A stretch of DNA of 64,000 nucleotides from Ancylobacter polymorphus (GTDB taxonomy: Bacteria > Pseudomonadota > Alphaproteobacteria > Rhizobiales > Xanthobacteraceae), in contig NZ_CP083239.1 in the NCBI RefSeq assembly GCF_022836935.1, positions 1,296,001 to 1,360,000 on the forward strand, read 5' to 3'. The notes below the pieces were generated by a model. The model saw only the letters and a program-made list of their open reading frames with translations, was not told the DNA's origin and ran no database searches. Positions 26,630 through 35,544 of the stretch are shown piece by piece (within the stretch, counting starts at the first letter, position 1; each line of letters opens with the position of its first letter). The translations under genes and the position numbers were made by a program.

Positions 26630-28180
26630 ATGACCCAACCTAAGCACCTGTCTTCCGTGTCCCGCCGCACCGTCCTCGCGGGTGGCGCCGCTGCCGGCGC
26701 GCTCGCCCTCTCCGGCGGATGGAGCCGCGTCCTCGCTGCCCCGCTCATCACCGTGGAGAGTCTCACAATCGACGTGAACGGCAAGGCGGCCAAGGTCTTC
26801 GCCGTCAAGGGCCCAACCGGCGAAGGCATCTTCGCGAAGGAGGGCGATCGCCTCGCCGGCGCGGTGCTCAATGCCTCGCAGGCGCCGGCGGTGATGCACT
26901 GGCACGGCCAGATCTTCGCACCGGCGGACCAGGACCGCGCCCGCCCCGACGGCGGCGAACTCGCGCCCGGCGGGACGGACCAGGTGGACTTCCTGCTCAC
27001 GCCCGGCACCCATTGGATGCATTCCCATACGCTGAGCGAGCAGCAATTGCTCGCCGCTCCCCTTGTCACCCGAGAGGCGGATTCGGGCGATGCGCAGGAC
27101 GTGGTGGTGATGCTGCACGATTTCTCCTTCAGCAGCCCGGAGGAGATCCTCGCCGGCCTCGGTGGGAGCGGCGCCCATGGCGGCCATGGCGCGCACGGAG
27201 CGAGCCGGCCCACCCCGGCCGCGGCGGGGATGGCGATGCCGGGAATGGGCCATGCCGGCCACGGCATGGGCGCGATGGGCGGTATGGGCGGCGGGATGAT
27301 GGGGCCTGCTCCTGCTGGCGCCGACGCCGGCCACGCGGGGCATGGGATGGGTGCGGGAATGGGCGGCGGGATGATGGCCCACGCCAATGACGTCGACTAC
27401 GACGCCTTCCTCGCTAACCGCCGCACCCTTGTCGATCCTGAGGTGGTGAAGGTGGAGAAGGGCGGACAGGTGCGGCTACGCATTATCAACGGCGGCACCG
27501 CCACCGCCTTCTTCATCACCGTGCCGGGCCTGAATCCGCGCTGTGTCGCGGTGGACGGCTCACCCTGCGTTCCGCTGGAGGTGGATGCTTTTCCGTTGGC
27601 CCAGGGACAGCGCATCGATCTTCTCGTGGATATTCCGGCGAGCGGCGGGGCCTTCCCGGTGCTGGCGCAGGTGGAGGCCTCACCCCGGCGTACCGGCGTC
27701 ATCCTGGCCACCGCCGGAGCGACCGTCGCGCGCATCGCCGATAGCGCCGACCGTCCACAGGGCCTGCTCGACCTCGCGTTCGAAGAGCGCCTTTCCGCCG
27801 GAAAGCCGCTCGCGCCGCGCAGGGCAGACAAGGTCTTCCCCATCATGCTCGGCGAGGAGGCGGGCTATCGCTGGACCATCAACGGCCGCACCTACGGTGA
27901 GGGAAGGCCCTTCGCCGTCAGTCCAGGCGAGCGGGTCGAGATGACCTTCATGAACCCCACCACCATGAGCCATCCCATGCATCTGCACGGCCACCATTTC
28001 CAGGTGGTGGGCATCGGCGGGCGCCGCTTCTCCGGCGCGGTGCGCGACACGGTGATGGTGCCGCCGCACATGCCCGTCACCATCGCCTTTGACGCCGGGC
28101 CGAAGGGCGAATGGTTCCTGCACTGCCACCACCTCTACCACATGGCCACGGGCATGATGGCGGTGGTGAAGATAGCTTGA
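26630..28180 (+). CDS. Tat-exported multicopper oxidase, Met/His-rich
   Basis: 516 residues. The Tat signal is SRRTVLAGGAAAGALALSGG (residues 11-30). Copper sites are HWH (90-92), HWMHSH (128-133), HPMHLHGHHF and HCHHLYHMATGMM near the C-terminus, i.e. complete type 1, 2 and 3 ligand sets. An insertion at residues 179-251 is packed with Met, Gly and His, as in CueO/CopA cuprous oxidases. It would oxidise periplasmic Cu(I). The operon position supports copper as the metal. Confidence 0.9.
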   Translation: MTQPKHLSSVSRRTVLAGGAAAGALALSGGWSRVLAAPLITVESLTIDVNGKAAKVFAVKGPTGEGIFAKEGDRLAGAVLNASQAPAVMHWHGQIFAPADQDRARPDGGELAPGGTDQVDFLLTPGTHWMHSHTLSEQQLLAAPLVTREADSGDAQDVVVMLHDFSFSSPEEILAGLGGSGAHGGHGAHGASRPTPAAAGMAMPGMGHAGHGMGAMGGMGGGMMGPAPAGADAGHAGHGMGAGMGGGMMAHANDVDYDAFLANRRTLVDPEVVKVEKGGQVRLRIINGGTATAFFITVPGLNPRCVAVDGSPCVPLEVDAFPLAQGQRIDLLVDIPASGGAFPVLAQVEASPRRTGVILATAGATVARIADSADRPQGLLDLAFEERLSAGKPLAPRRADKVFPIMLGEEAGYRWTINGRTYGEGRPFAVSPGERVEMTFMNPTTMSHPMHLHGHHFQVVGIGGRRFSGAVRDTVMVPPHMPVTIAFDAGPKGEWFLHCHHLYHMATGMMAVVKIA

Positions 28181-28201
28181 TCCCGCAGAGGAGAGACCGT
28201 C

Positions 28202-28318
28202 ATGTACTACGATCAAATGATGGGCGGCGGCATGTGGGGGATGTGGCTCTTCGGCCTCCTCATCCTGGTGCTGGTCGTGCTCGGCATGGCGGCGCTCATG
28301 AAATATCTCCGGCGCTGA
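28202..28318 (+). CDS. 38-residue Met-rich membrane peptide
   Basis: ATG 28202 to TGA 28316-28318 reads a 38-residue protein: a short N-terminal DQMMGGGMWGMW motif, one membrane segment (LFGLLILVLVVLGMAALM), and a basic KYLRR tail. A ribosome site (GAGGAGAGA) lies just upstream, 21 bases after the oxidase stop. Met-rich motifs can bind Cu(I). It is too short for ordinary gene callers. Function is inferred from composition and place only. Confidence 0.65.
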   Translation: MYYDQMMGGGMWGMWLFGLLILVLVVLGMAALMKYLRR

Positions 28319-29058
28319 GGCGGAGTACACTGGCAGTCTGACCGTGCACGGATAGGCCTGATCATGCCTACGGCGCGGCCAAAGACTTTGTGGGGCGGAC
28401 AGTCAAACAGCCTCGGGCCGTGCTCTGGTCACGACGGTCAATTCCGCCCTGGCTCGGGCCGGTGCACCGCTGCCTGGTGCCGTCGATGGCCTTCGCGAAG
28501 CCACGCGTGATGCGGATGGCAAGAGCACCAAACGCCTGGCTCGCCGCAGGCGAGAACCGGCCGCTCCTCTTTTTGCCGGCCTCCGTGGAAAGGCGTGCGC
28601 AAGACTAAGGAACGCGGGGCGCGGGGCGCGCCTCTACGGCGGCCTTGCCACCAAGCCAAACTCCGAACTAGCGAGTGTGCGGGGTCACGGACGAGGAGCA
28701 GGACGCGCAGATGCGGGGCGCAACGGGATGAGGCGAAGACGTTACAGAGGCTGCTGGAGATGGAGTGCGGGCGGCTGCTTATAGCCGGCAGGACAATGTC
28801 GCAGATTGACCCAAAGCAACCCCTCAACGGCCCTTTCAGAGACGTCCGCTTTGCGCCGCCATTGCGGTCACTGATTCGGGAACGGTCGCGGTCCCAAAGC
28901 GGACATTAGCGAAGTGGGACACGTCGGAACTTTTACGCCAACGGACTAAACCGCTGCCGCGGTAACTGCCCTGCATAACGGGTGTGCGTATGTTTTCGAT
29001 GGGGCGCCTGGCATAGGCGGGCGGAGCATCACGGGGTTTCTCACCAGAGGAGAGCCCC
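28319..29058. other. 740-base gap, remnant sequence left of IS91-like element
   Basis: No gene is supported. Short open frames on both strands lack recognisable motifs and look like shadows or debris. The segment 28861-28940 is a divergent copy of a sequence at 39289-39369. The left end of the IS91-like element probably falls between about 28940 and 29058, but I cannot place it. Confidence 0.5.
28861..28940 (+). repeat. dispersed repeat R1, copy 1
   Basis: Aligns with 39289-39369 over about 80 bases with roughly three quarters of positions matching by eye. Shared pieces include GCGGTCACTGAT against TCGGTCATTGAT, AAAGCGGACAT, and ACGTCGG followed by ACTTTT or CCTTTT. Both copies flank cargo segments. 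Confidence 0.55.
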
Positions 29059-29940
29059 ATGGACACTTCCGAGCATCCCACCACCACACGGCCAGCCATC
29101 AGCCCGCTTCGGCAGCGGATGATCGAGGATATGACCATCCGCCGGTTCGGCGAGCACACCCAGCGCGATTATGTCCGCCAGGTCGCCGAGTTCACCGCCT
29201 TCCTCGGCCGGGCGCCGGACCAGGCGGAGCCCGAGGATCTGCGGCGCTACCAGCTTCATCTGGCGAGCTTCAGTGCCAGCTATGCCCGCATGAACCTTGC
29301 CTGCACGGCCTTGCGCTTCTTCTTCCACATCACGCTGGGGCGGGCCGGCTTCGGTGATCGCATGGCCCGCATCCCGACGCCCGAACGCCTGCCGGTGGTG
29401 CTGAGCACCGAGGAGGTGGCGCTGCTGCTCGCCCATGCGCCGAACCTCAAGTACCGCGCCGCGCTGAGCATCGCCTATGGCTGCGGCCTGCGGGTGTCGG
29501 AGGTGGCCCACCTCAAGGTCGCCGATATCGACAGTGCGCGGATGCTGATCCGCGTGGAGCAAGGCAAGGGGCGCAAGGACCGCTATGTGATGCTCGCGCC
29601 TGATCTGCTCGATCTGCTGCGCCGCTGGTGGAAGGAGCGCCGGCCACAGGGTTGGCTGTTCCCCGGCCGTGATCCCGGCCAGCCCATCACCACCCGCCAG
29701 CTCGACCGGGCCTGCCGGACCGCGGCTTCCGCCGCCCGGCTCGACAAGCGCGTGTCCATGCACACCCTAAGGCACAGCTTCGCCACCCACCTGCTGGAGC
29801 GCAAGACCGATATCCGCGTCATCCAGGTATTGCTCGGCCACAGGAAGCTCGACACCACGGCCGTCTATACCCGCGTCGCGCTGAAGACCCTGCGCGAAGT
29901 TGAGAGCCCGCTCTCTTTACTGACGCCACCACCCCTGTAG
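29059..29940 (+). CDS. tyrosine recombinase of IS91-like element
   Basis: 293 residues: an N-terminal SAM-like domain (about 14-100) and a C-terminal catalytic domain with Arg in IAYGCGLRVSEVAHL, HTLRHSFATHLLE (HxxR), GHRKLDTTAVY (His and nucleophile Tyr). It is XerC/D-like. Such recombinases accompany IS91-family transposases in one subgroup; the transposase follows 13 bases later. Separate from the ICE integrase at 63.7 kb. Confidence 0.9.
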   Translation: MDTSEHPTTTRPAISPLRQRMIEDMTIRRFGEHTQRDYVRQVAEFTAFLGRAPDQAEPEDLRRYQLHLASFSASYARMNLACTALRFFFHITLGRAGFGDRMARIPTPERLPVVLSTEEVALLLAHAPNLKYRAALSIAYGCGLRVSEVAHLKVADIDSARMLIRVEQGKGRKDRYVMLAPDLLDLLRRWWKERRPQGWLFPGRDPGQPITTRQLDRACRTAASAARLDKRVSMHTLRHSFATHLLERKTDIRVIQVLLGHRKLDTTAVYTRVALKTLREVESPLSLLTPPPL

Positions 29941-29953
29941 TCCCTGCCGGTCC

Positions 29954-31174
29954 ATGGCGCGGCCTGCGCTGGAGGTCGCGGATATCCTGAACGCCCATGG
30001 CGATGCCTATGAGAGGGCGCACGCCGGACGTCTCAGTCGCGGCCAGATGAAGGTCATGTCGGCGATCAGGTCCTGCCGCACGGTGGTGCTCGGCGGGCAC
30101 GTGTCGCGCTGCGCCGACTGCGCTCATGTGGAGGTCGCCTACAACTCCTGTCGCAACCGGCACTGCCCCAAGTGCCAGGGAGCAATGGCGCGGGACTGGC
30201 TCGCCGCCCGCCAGGCCGAGCTTTTGCCGGTGCCCTATTATCATCTGGTCTTCACCCTGCCGGCCGCGATCGGCACCATCGCCTACCAGAACAAGGCGGC
30301 GGTCTACGACCTGCTGTTCAGGGCTTCGGCCGAGACGCTCACCACCATCGCCGCCGACCCCCGGCATCTCGGCGCCCGCATCGGCATCACCGCCGTGCTT
30401 CACACCTGGGGCTCGGCGCTCACCCACCATCCCCATATCCATGCCGTGGTGCCCGGCGGGGGACTGTCTGCCGACGGCTCCCGCTGGATCGCCGGCCGCG
30501 TCCGGTTCTTCCTGCCGGTGCGGGTGCTGTCGCGCCTGTTCCGGCGGCTCTTCCTCGACGGGCTGCGCGCCCTGCATGCCGCCGGCCGGCTCGCCTTCTT
30601 CGGTGATCTCGCCCCCCTGGTGGATACGCCTGCCTTCGAGGCGATGCTGGCACCCCTGCGCCGGGCCGAATGGGTGGTCTACGCTAAGCGTCCCTTCGCC
30701 GGACCCGCAGCGGTGCTGGCCTATCTGTCGCGCTACACCCACCGCGTGGCGATCTCAAACAGCCGGCTCCTCTCCATGGACGACCGCGGGCTCACCTTCC
30801 GCTGGAAGGATTATCGCGCCCGGGCCAAGACCTCGGGCAACGGCTGGATCAAGACCATGACCCTACCGGCGGACGAGTTCATCCGCCGCTTCCTGCTCCA
30901 TGTCCTGCCCGACGGCTTCCACCGCATCCGGCACTACGGCCTGTTTGCGAGCGCGGTGCGCTCCGCCAACATCGAGAGGGTCCGCGCGCTGCTCGTAGAC
31001 CAGCAGGTGCGCGCCTCGCCGGAGGGAGCCACGCCTGCCGAAACGATACGACCAGAGGCCACGCTGCGCTGCCCGTGCTGCGCCGGCATCATGACCATCA
31101 TCGAGACCTTCGCCCGGGGCTCGGCGCCGAAGACCTGGCCCGCCAGTGCCTCCATCAGGATCGACACCTCATGA
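29954..31174 (+). CDS. IS91-family transposase
   Basis: 406 residues. The N-terminal zinc-binding part is CADCAHVEVAYNSCRNRHCPKCQ-like (Cys/His pattern near residue 52-73; quoted in pieces: CADC, CRNRHCPKC). The HUH metal motif is HHPHIHAVV, and the catalytic Tyr region is YLSRYTHRVAISN. The enzyme nicks at the element end and moves by rolling-circle transposition. The length is typical for the family, and it is likely intact. An extra Cys pair near the C-terminus (CPCCAG) is also family-typical. Confidence 0.9.
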   Translation: MARPALEVADILNAHGDAYERAHAGRLSRGQMKVMSAIRSCRTVVLGGHVSRCADCAHVEVAYNSCRNRHCPKCQGAMARDWLAARQAELLPVPYYHLVFTLPAAIGTIAYQNKAAVYDLLFRASAETLTTIAADPRHLGARIGITAVLHTWGSALTHHPHIHAVVPGGGLSADGSRWIAGRVRFFLPVRVLSRLFRRLFLDGLRALHAAGRLAFFGDLAPLVDTPAFEAMLAPLRRAEWVVYAKRPFAGPAAVLAYLSRYTHRVAISNSRLLSMDDRGLTFRWKDYRARAKTSGNGWIKTMTLPADEFIRRFLLHVLPDGFHRIRHYGLFASAVRSANIERVRALLVDQQVRASPEGATPAETIRPEATLRCPCCAGIMTIIETFARGSAPKTWPASASIRIDTS

Positions 31175-31634
31175 GCGGCGCCACCTCTCTCGAACTCCAG
31201 TTGCATCCGGCAGGCCGCGTCGTAGGCGCAAAGGATAGCTTCGTCCTCGCGCCGACTATCCCGCGCTCAGCCTCGTCGTTGAAACCGGCCGCGCGCTCTT
31301 CAACGGGCTCCGACCGCCCCGCAGCACTGTCCCGGACTGTCAGGTGTTCTGGCAACCGTCACCAGCAAGACCACACAGCCCCCAGCCCAGACCCAAAATC
31401 CCCATAGCACCGCGACGACCTCGACCGTCGCCCACGTCGGACCGCGGTTTCCTCCCCTGGAGGCTTTCCGACGCCGGCCCGCGCGATCAGCCCCACCATC
31501 GTGATCGGGCCGGCATCCGAAACCCTTCACAAAAGCCGACATTTGCGGACGCATCGACAGCAGACGCTTCGGCGAAGACAGCATTTGCGCCACGGAGGCG
31601 CGACGACCTCCGTGGCGCGGGCGCGACTAGATCA
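31175..31634. other. 460-base gap right of IS91-like element
   Basis: No supported gene on either strand. The right end (oriIS side or terminator side) of the IS91-like element should lie here. Frames running leftward over the nickel module into this gap have no recognisable motif. I see no clear terminator. Confidence 0.5.
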
Positions 31635-32267
31635 TCAATCGGTCCGCTTGATCTCGGCGTAAGCGCCGCTCGTCTTCAAGGTGAGGGTCACGTCGGCGCT
31701 GCCGCGGTTACGCCAGAACCAGCCGTGATTGCCGTCGAAGGCCGCTTCAAGCACGCCGTCGTCGCCGGGCACGGCGCGGCCCTTCTCGTAGCTGATGGAC
31801 TTGCCGCCACCGTCGCCGTGGGTATCGAAGTTCACCACGCCGCCGGACACTGTCCAGCTGTAGTCGGCCTTGGCACCGGCCTTCATCACCAGCTTGATCT
31901 CGGCGCCCTGGCCGGGCGTGAGCGTGAGGGTTGTCACATCCTGCCGCGAGGCGGTTTGGGCCGAAGCCGGGGAAACGACGAGAGCCGCAAAGACCCGGCC
32001 GAGCAGGCTGGAACCGGGGGCAGGCACCGTGGAGTTCTGGTCCATCTGCCGGTCGCGCTCGGCTTCCTCGGCGAGTTGCGCTTTGATCTCGCCCATCTGG
32101 GCCAAGCCCAGCACCCGGCCGACGCCGGTCGGGTCGATATTGTACTCGGCGGGCAGCACGATGGTGATGAGGATCGCCAATGCGGCGACGATGGCGATGA
32201 GGGTGGAGCGCAGAAGCTGGCGGGAGGTCGGTAGTTCGGCGCGCGAAGGAATGTCCGAATTGTACAT
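31635..32267 (-). CDS. membrane-anchored periplasmic protein of nickel module
   Basis: 210 residues. One membrane segment (about residues 20-41, STLIAIVAALAILITIVLP) anchors a periplasmic domain of about 150 residues with a beta-rich C-terminus (LTLTPGQGAEIKLVMKAGA, then YSWTVSGGVVNFDTHG, GNHGWFWRNRG). Similar proteins are annotated as transmembrane anchors beside HupE genes. The function is unknown; a metal-binding or sensing helper is inferred from the module. It is the third gene of a leftward operon, 27 bases behind hupE. Confidence 0.7.
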   Translation of the reverse strand: MYNSDIPSRAELPTSRQLLRSTLIAIVAALAILITIVLPAEYNIDPTGVGRVLGLAQMGEIKAQLAEEAERDRQMDQNSTVPAPGSSLLGRVFAALVVSPASAQTASRQDVTTLTLTPGQGAEIKLVMKAGAKADYSWTVSGGVVNFDTHGDGGGKSISYEKGRAVPGDDGVLEAAFDGNHGWFWRNRGSADVTLTLKTSGAYAEIKRTD

Positions 32268-32294
32268 GTCAGTACGTCCTTGAGTTGGGAGGGG

Positions 32295-33029
32295 TCACGC
32301 GACGAACCAGCCGGTGATCTGATAGCCGATCAGCACGAAGCCTGCGGTCATCATCACGACGTTGGCTGTGTAGGCGTGGCGGAAGAAGCTGTCGGTGCGG
32401 CGCCAGTAGCTCATGATGATGAGGATGGCGGCGAGGGCGAGAAGCTGGCCGATCTCGACACCGACATTGAAGGCGAGGAGGTTCGGCACCAATCCGTCCG
32501 GCGAGATGTCGTATTCGATGATCTTGGTCGACAGGCCGAAGCCGTGCAGGAAGCCGAAGATCAGCGTCGCCGCCTTGGAATCCGGCTGCACGCCGAACCA
32601 GCGCTGGAAGGCGCCGAGATTGTCGAGCGCCTTGTAGACCACCGAGAAGCCGATGATGGCGTCGATGATGTAGCTGTTGATGCCGATGTTGAAATACACG
32701 CCCAGCAGCATCGTCGTCGAATGCCCGAGGGCGAACAGGCTGACATAGATGCCGATGTGCTTGAGCTTGTAGAGGAAGAAGATCACGCCCAGCAGGAACA
32801 GGATGTGATCATAGCCGGTCACCATGTGCTTGGCGCCGAGATAGACGAAGGGCAGCAGGTGTACGCCCGTTATTTCCTGGATGTAGCCCTTGTCGCCTTC
32901 GGCCACCGCATGGGCAAAGGCTGCTGCCGCGGTCAGCGGCAGCAGAAGAAGTGCAAGGCCTTGGCTATGGACGAGTCGCGTCAGCGACGCGCGCACGCCG
33001 AACCGGCCCTCGCGAGAGGTGGGATGCAT
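32295..33029 (-). CDS. HupE/UreJ-family nickel/cobalt transporter
   Basis: 244 residues: a signal-like N-terminus (about 23-42), then several membrane segments. HupE/UreJ motifs visible are GAKHMVTGYDHILFLLGVIFF (HxxxGxDHhLF), FALGHSTTMLLG and FGFLHGFGLSTKII, with His and Asp typical of metal-binding membrane loops. The family moves Ni(II) or Co(II) across the inner membrane; in this resistance setting it may work with efflux proteins. Transcribed leftward from the divergent region at 33.5 kb. Confidence 0.85.
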   Translation of the reverse strand: MHPTSREGRFGVRASLTRLVHSQGLALLLLPLTAAAAFAHAVAEGDKGYIQEITGVHLLPFVYLGAKHMVTGYDHILFLLGVIFFLYKLKHIGIYVSLFALGHSTTMLLGVYFNIGINSYIIDAIIGFSVVYKALDNLGAFQRWFGVQPDSKAATLIFGFLHGFGLSTKIIEYDISPDGLVPNLLAFNVGVEIGQLLALAAILIIMSYWRRTDSFFRHAYTANVVMMTAGFVLIGYQITGWFVA

Positions 33030-33078
33030 GGAAACTCCGAAATGTCGTCGATGCGGGTGGCCGCGTGTGCGGCCGCGA

Positions 33079-33540
33079 TCACGCGGTGACGACGTGTTTC
33101 GGCGGCTTATCGAAGGGATAGGTCTTCGTTACCGCAGGCGCATCCCGGACCGTGGCGCTCCAGACCCGCCATGCCGGCGGCGCCGTCTGGACGAGCGCCG
33201 TAAGAACGCTGGGAACGTCGTGAGAGTGGTCAGCGGGGTCGTGGCCATGGGAATGGCCGGGCGCCTGCTCGTCCTGCCAGCCCTCGTCATGGGAATGGCC
33301 GTGGTCGGCGATATCCTGGGCGAGGGCCGCGTGCCGCTCGGCCTCGATCGCGGCAAGAACCGCCGGGTTATGGGACAGCGCGGTTCGCACGGTCGACACC
33401 ACCGCCCCCAGCGCCATGACAAGCGCGAGGAAGCTGCAAATCAGAACGGTGCGGGCACGTGACGTCATCACGGATAGGTATCGCCGAAAATCTGAATCGT
33501 TCATTAACCCTAGGTCATCCGGCCTGAGACGCAACCTCAT
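33079..33540 (-). CDS. His-rich membrane-anchored protein
   Basis: 153 residues from ATG 33540, where GGGAAG in the minus strand lies close upstream; starts at 33504 and 33468 are also possible. One membrane segment (TVLICSFLALVMALGAVV) is followed by a His/Asp-rich periplasmic stretch (ADHGHSHDEGW, GHSHGHDPADHSHD) suited to Ni/Co/Zn binding. No family is recognised. First gene of the leftward nickel operon, likely under the adjacent repressor. Confidence 0.7.
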   Translation of the reverse strand: MRLRLRPDDLGLMNDSDFRRYLSVMTSRARTVLICSFLALVMALGAVVSTVRTALSHNPAVLAAIEAERHAALAQDIADHGHSHDEGWQDEQAPGHSHGHDPADHSHDVPSVLTALVQTAPPAWRVWSATVRDAPAVTKTYPFDKPPKHVVTA

Positions 33541-33563
33541 TCATCTTCCCAAGGGGGTCGACG

Positions 33564-33582
33564 TATCCCATCGGGGGGGATA
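33564..33582 (+). promoter_or_regulatory. G-tract inverted repeat, RcnR/CsoR-type operator
   Basis: TATCC (33564-33568) and GGATA (33578-33582) form inverted arms around a G tract (33573-33579). RcnR/FrmR-type operators consist of a G/C tract flanked by short A/T inverted arms, and the gene just downstream encodes such a repressor. It lies in the divergent region, so it could control both operons. Another G run is at 33553-33557. Confidence 0.7.
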
Positions 33583-33592
33583 GGATAAATTA

Positions 33593-33874
33593 ATGAACGA
33601 TCATCCACACATCCATGAGACACATCCGGAAATCGTCAAGCGGCTGAAGCGCGCCGACGGTCATTTGCGCAGCGTGATCGAGATGCTTGAAGCCGGCCGC
33701 AATTGCCTGGACATCGCCCAGCAGCTCCACGCGGTCGAAAAGGCGATCACACAGGCGAAGAAGACCCTGATCCAGGATCATCTCGACCATTGCCTCGATG
33801 AGGTCGTCGCATCGCTGCCGCGCGACCAGCGCCGTTCGATCGACGGTTTCAAGGACATCATCAAGTATCTATGA
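33593..33874 (+). CDS. RcnR/CsoR-family metal-sensing repressor
   Basis: 93 residues, all-helical CsoR/RcnR fold. Likely metal ligands are the His-rich N-terminus (DHPHIHETH), Cys38 in AGRNCLDIAQQ, His63 and Cys67 in QDHLDHCLDE. RcnR has Cys35, His60 and His64 at these places, so the replacement of the last His by Cys may shift metal choice. In apo form it should bind the G-tract operator upstream and release with Ni or Co. Divergent to the HupE operon. Confidence 0.9.
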   Translation: MNDHPHIHETHPEIVKRLKRADGHLRSVIEMLEAGRNCLDIAQQLHAVEKAITQAKKTLIQDHLDHCLDEVVASLPRDQRRSIDGFKDIIKYL

Positions 33875-33881
33875 GGACAGC

Positions 33882-34196
33882 ATGACGCCCTTTGCCGAGT
33901 TGCTTCAACAGAGGGCAGGAAGCTCCTGGTTGTTCATCGCGAGGGCCATACTGCTCGGCGCGCTGCACGGGCTGGAACCGGGCCATTCCAAGACGGTGAC
34001 GGCCGCCTTCATCGTAGCGCTGCCTGGAGTTTCGGCCCAGGTGGTCCCTCTCGGTCCGCCGGCCATTGTGTCTCACATACGGCGCGCGCTCGGCTTCTTC
34101 TATGCACGGCTGATCGCGGTGGGCCTCGATGTCGGCGGGCGCCGCCGGAGCGGCATCGCCGTGCTCGCCGTGCTCGCCAGTGCGCAGGCGGTGTGA
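33882..34196 (+). pseudogene. truncated RcnA-like nickel/cobalt efflux gene
   Basis: The first 65 or so residues match RcnA: LLQQ near the N-terminus, IARAILLGALHGLEPGHSKTVTAAFIVAL and an IVSH segment. After VSH (about 34074) the sequence is unrelated to RcnA in all frames, and the ORF ends at 34196, only three bases before the next gene. The usual His-rich loop and further membrane segments are missing, so this is a broken copy, probably cut by a deletion that joined it to the MFS gene. It lies eight bases behind the repressor gene. Confidence 0.75.
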
Positions 34197-34199
34197 GAC

Positions 34200-35519
34200 A
34201 TGCTCGCGGTCCTTGCGAACCGGACATACCGGCACCTGTTTCTCGCCCAGGTCATTGCCCTGATCGGGACCGGGCTGGCGACCGTGGCCCTTGGCCTTCT
34301 CGCCTATGACTTGGCGGGGGCGAATGCGGGGGCGGTGCTGGGCACGGCACTCGCGATCAAGATGATCGCCTATGTCGGGGTCGCGCCGGTTGCCGCCGCC
34401 TTTGCCGAGCGACTGCCTCGGCGGACGATGCTGGTTTCGCTGGATCTGGTTCGTGCCGCCGTCGCGCTCCTGCTGCCCTTCGTGAGCGAGATCTGGCAGG
34501 TTTATGTGCTGATCTTCGTGCTCCAGTCGGCGTCCGCCGGATTCACGCCGACCTTCCAGGCGACGATCCCCGATGTCCTGCCGGATGAGCGTGACTATAC
34601 CCGTGCGCTCTCGCTGTCCCGGCTCGCCTATGATCTCGAAAGCCTGGTCAGCCCGATGCTGGCGGCCGCCCTGCTGACGCTGATCAGTTTTCACAGCCTG
34701 TTCGCCGGCACCGTCGTCGGCTTCCTGGCTTCGGCCGCCCTCGTGGTTTCGGTGGTCCTGCCGAGCCCGCAGGCGGGAGAGAAGCGGGGCATTTACGACC
34801 GGACCACGCGCGGCATCCGCATCTATCTGGCGACGCCCCGTCTGCGCGGCCTGCTGGCGCTGAACCTTGCCGTCGCGGCGGCCAGCGCCATGGTCATCGT
34901 CAACACCGTGGTTCTGGTTCAGGCAGTGCTCGGCCTCGACCAGAGCGCCGCCGCGCTGGCGCTCGCCGCCTTCGGTGGCGGCTCGATGGTGGCGGCGCTG
35001 CTATTGCCCCGGCTGTTGGAGACGGTTCCGGACCGCACCGCCATGCTCGCCGGCGCCGGGGTGTTGGTCGCGGGGCTTCTGGTCGGGTCGGCGCTCCACA
35101 GCTACGCATTCGTGCTGCCGCTCTGGTTTCTGCTGGGGCTTGGCTATTCGCTGGTACAGACGCCCTCGGGCCGTCTGCTGCGCCGCTCCTCGCGGCCGGA
35201 AGACCGCCCCTCTCTCTTCGCGGCGCAGTTCGCGCTGTCGCATGCCTGCTGGCTGATCACCTATCCCCTTGCCGGCTGGCTGGGCGCGAGCATCGGCCTG
35301 CCGGGCACGTCCGCCATGCTTGCCCTTCTGGCCGGGTTCGCCGCTCTCGCCGCGCTGCGGCTTTGGCCGGCGAGAGATCCCGATGAGCTGGAGCATGTCC
35401 ACGGCACGCTGGCGGAGGATGATCCCCATCTGGCCGGCGCTGTACCCGTTGCCGGCGGGCATCGGCACAGCCATGTGTTTGTCATCGACCGCCACCACAC
35501 GGAATGGCCGCGCCCATGA
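34200..35519 (+). CDS. MFS transporter with His-rich tail (nickel-resistance type)
   Basis: 439 residues with about 12 membrane segments. MFS features include the cytoplasmic loop AERLPRRTMLVSLDLVRA and long hydrophobic repeats in both halves. The C-terminus after residue 395 is rich in His (HVHGTLAEDDPH, GGHRHSHVF, DRHHTEW), as in NreB/NrsD-type nickel exporters. I infer Ni/Co efflux. It follows the truncated rcnA by three bases. Confidence 0.8.
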   Translation: MLAVLANRTYRHLFLAQVIALIGTGLATVALGLLAYDLAGANAGAVLGTALAIKMIAYVGVAPVAAAFAERLPRRTMLVSLDLVRAAVALLLPFVSEIWQVYVLIFVLQSASAGFTPTFQATIPDVLPDERDYTRALSLSRLAYDLESLVSPMLAAALLTLISFHSLFAGTVVGFLASAALVVSVVLPSPQAGEKRGIYDRTTRGIRIYLATPRLRGLLALNLAVAAASAMVIVNTVVLVQAVLGLDQSAAALALAAFGGGSMVAALLLPRLLETVPDRTAMLAGAGVLVAGLLVGSALHSYAFVLPLWFLLGLGYSLVQTPSGRLLRRSSRPEDRPSLFAAQFALSHACWLITYPLAGWLGASIGLPGTSAMLALLAGFAALAALRLWPARDPDELEHVHGTLAEDDPHLAGAVPVAGGHRHSHVFVIDRHHTEWPRP

Positions 35520-35544
35520 TGCTCCCTGCCGGCCGTGGCCGACC

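Larger units (their letters stand above)
29059..31174 (+). mobile_element. IS91-family element with accessory recombinase (ends unresolved)
   Basis: The tyrosine recombinase and the HUH transposase form a two-gene rolling-circle insertion sequence. IS91-type elements have no terminal inverted repeats and make no target duplication, so borders are not evident. It separates the copper-type from the nickel-type cargo and may have brought them together by one-ended transposition; that is inference. Confidence 0.75.

Noticed and set aside
31344..32234. 296-residue plus frame between IS91-like element and nickel module
   Set aside because: Overlaps the anchored protein on the other strand, which has a clear membrane segment; the plus reading has no domain.
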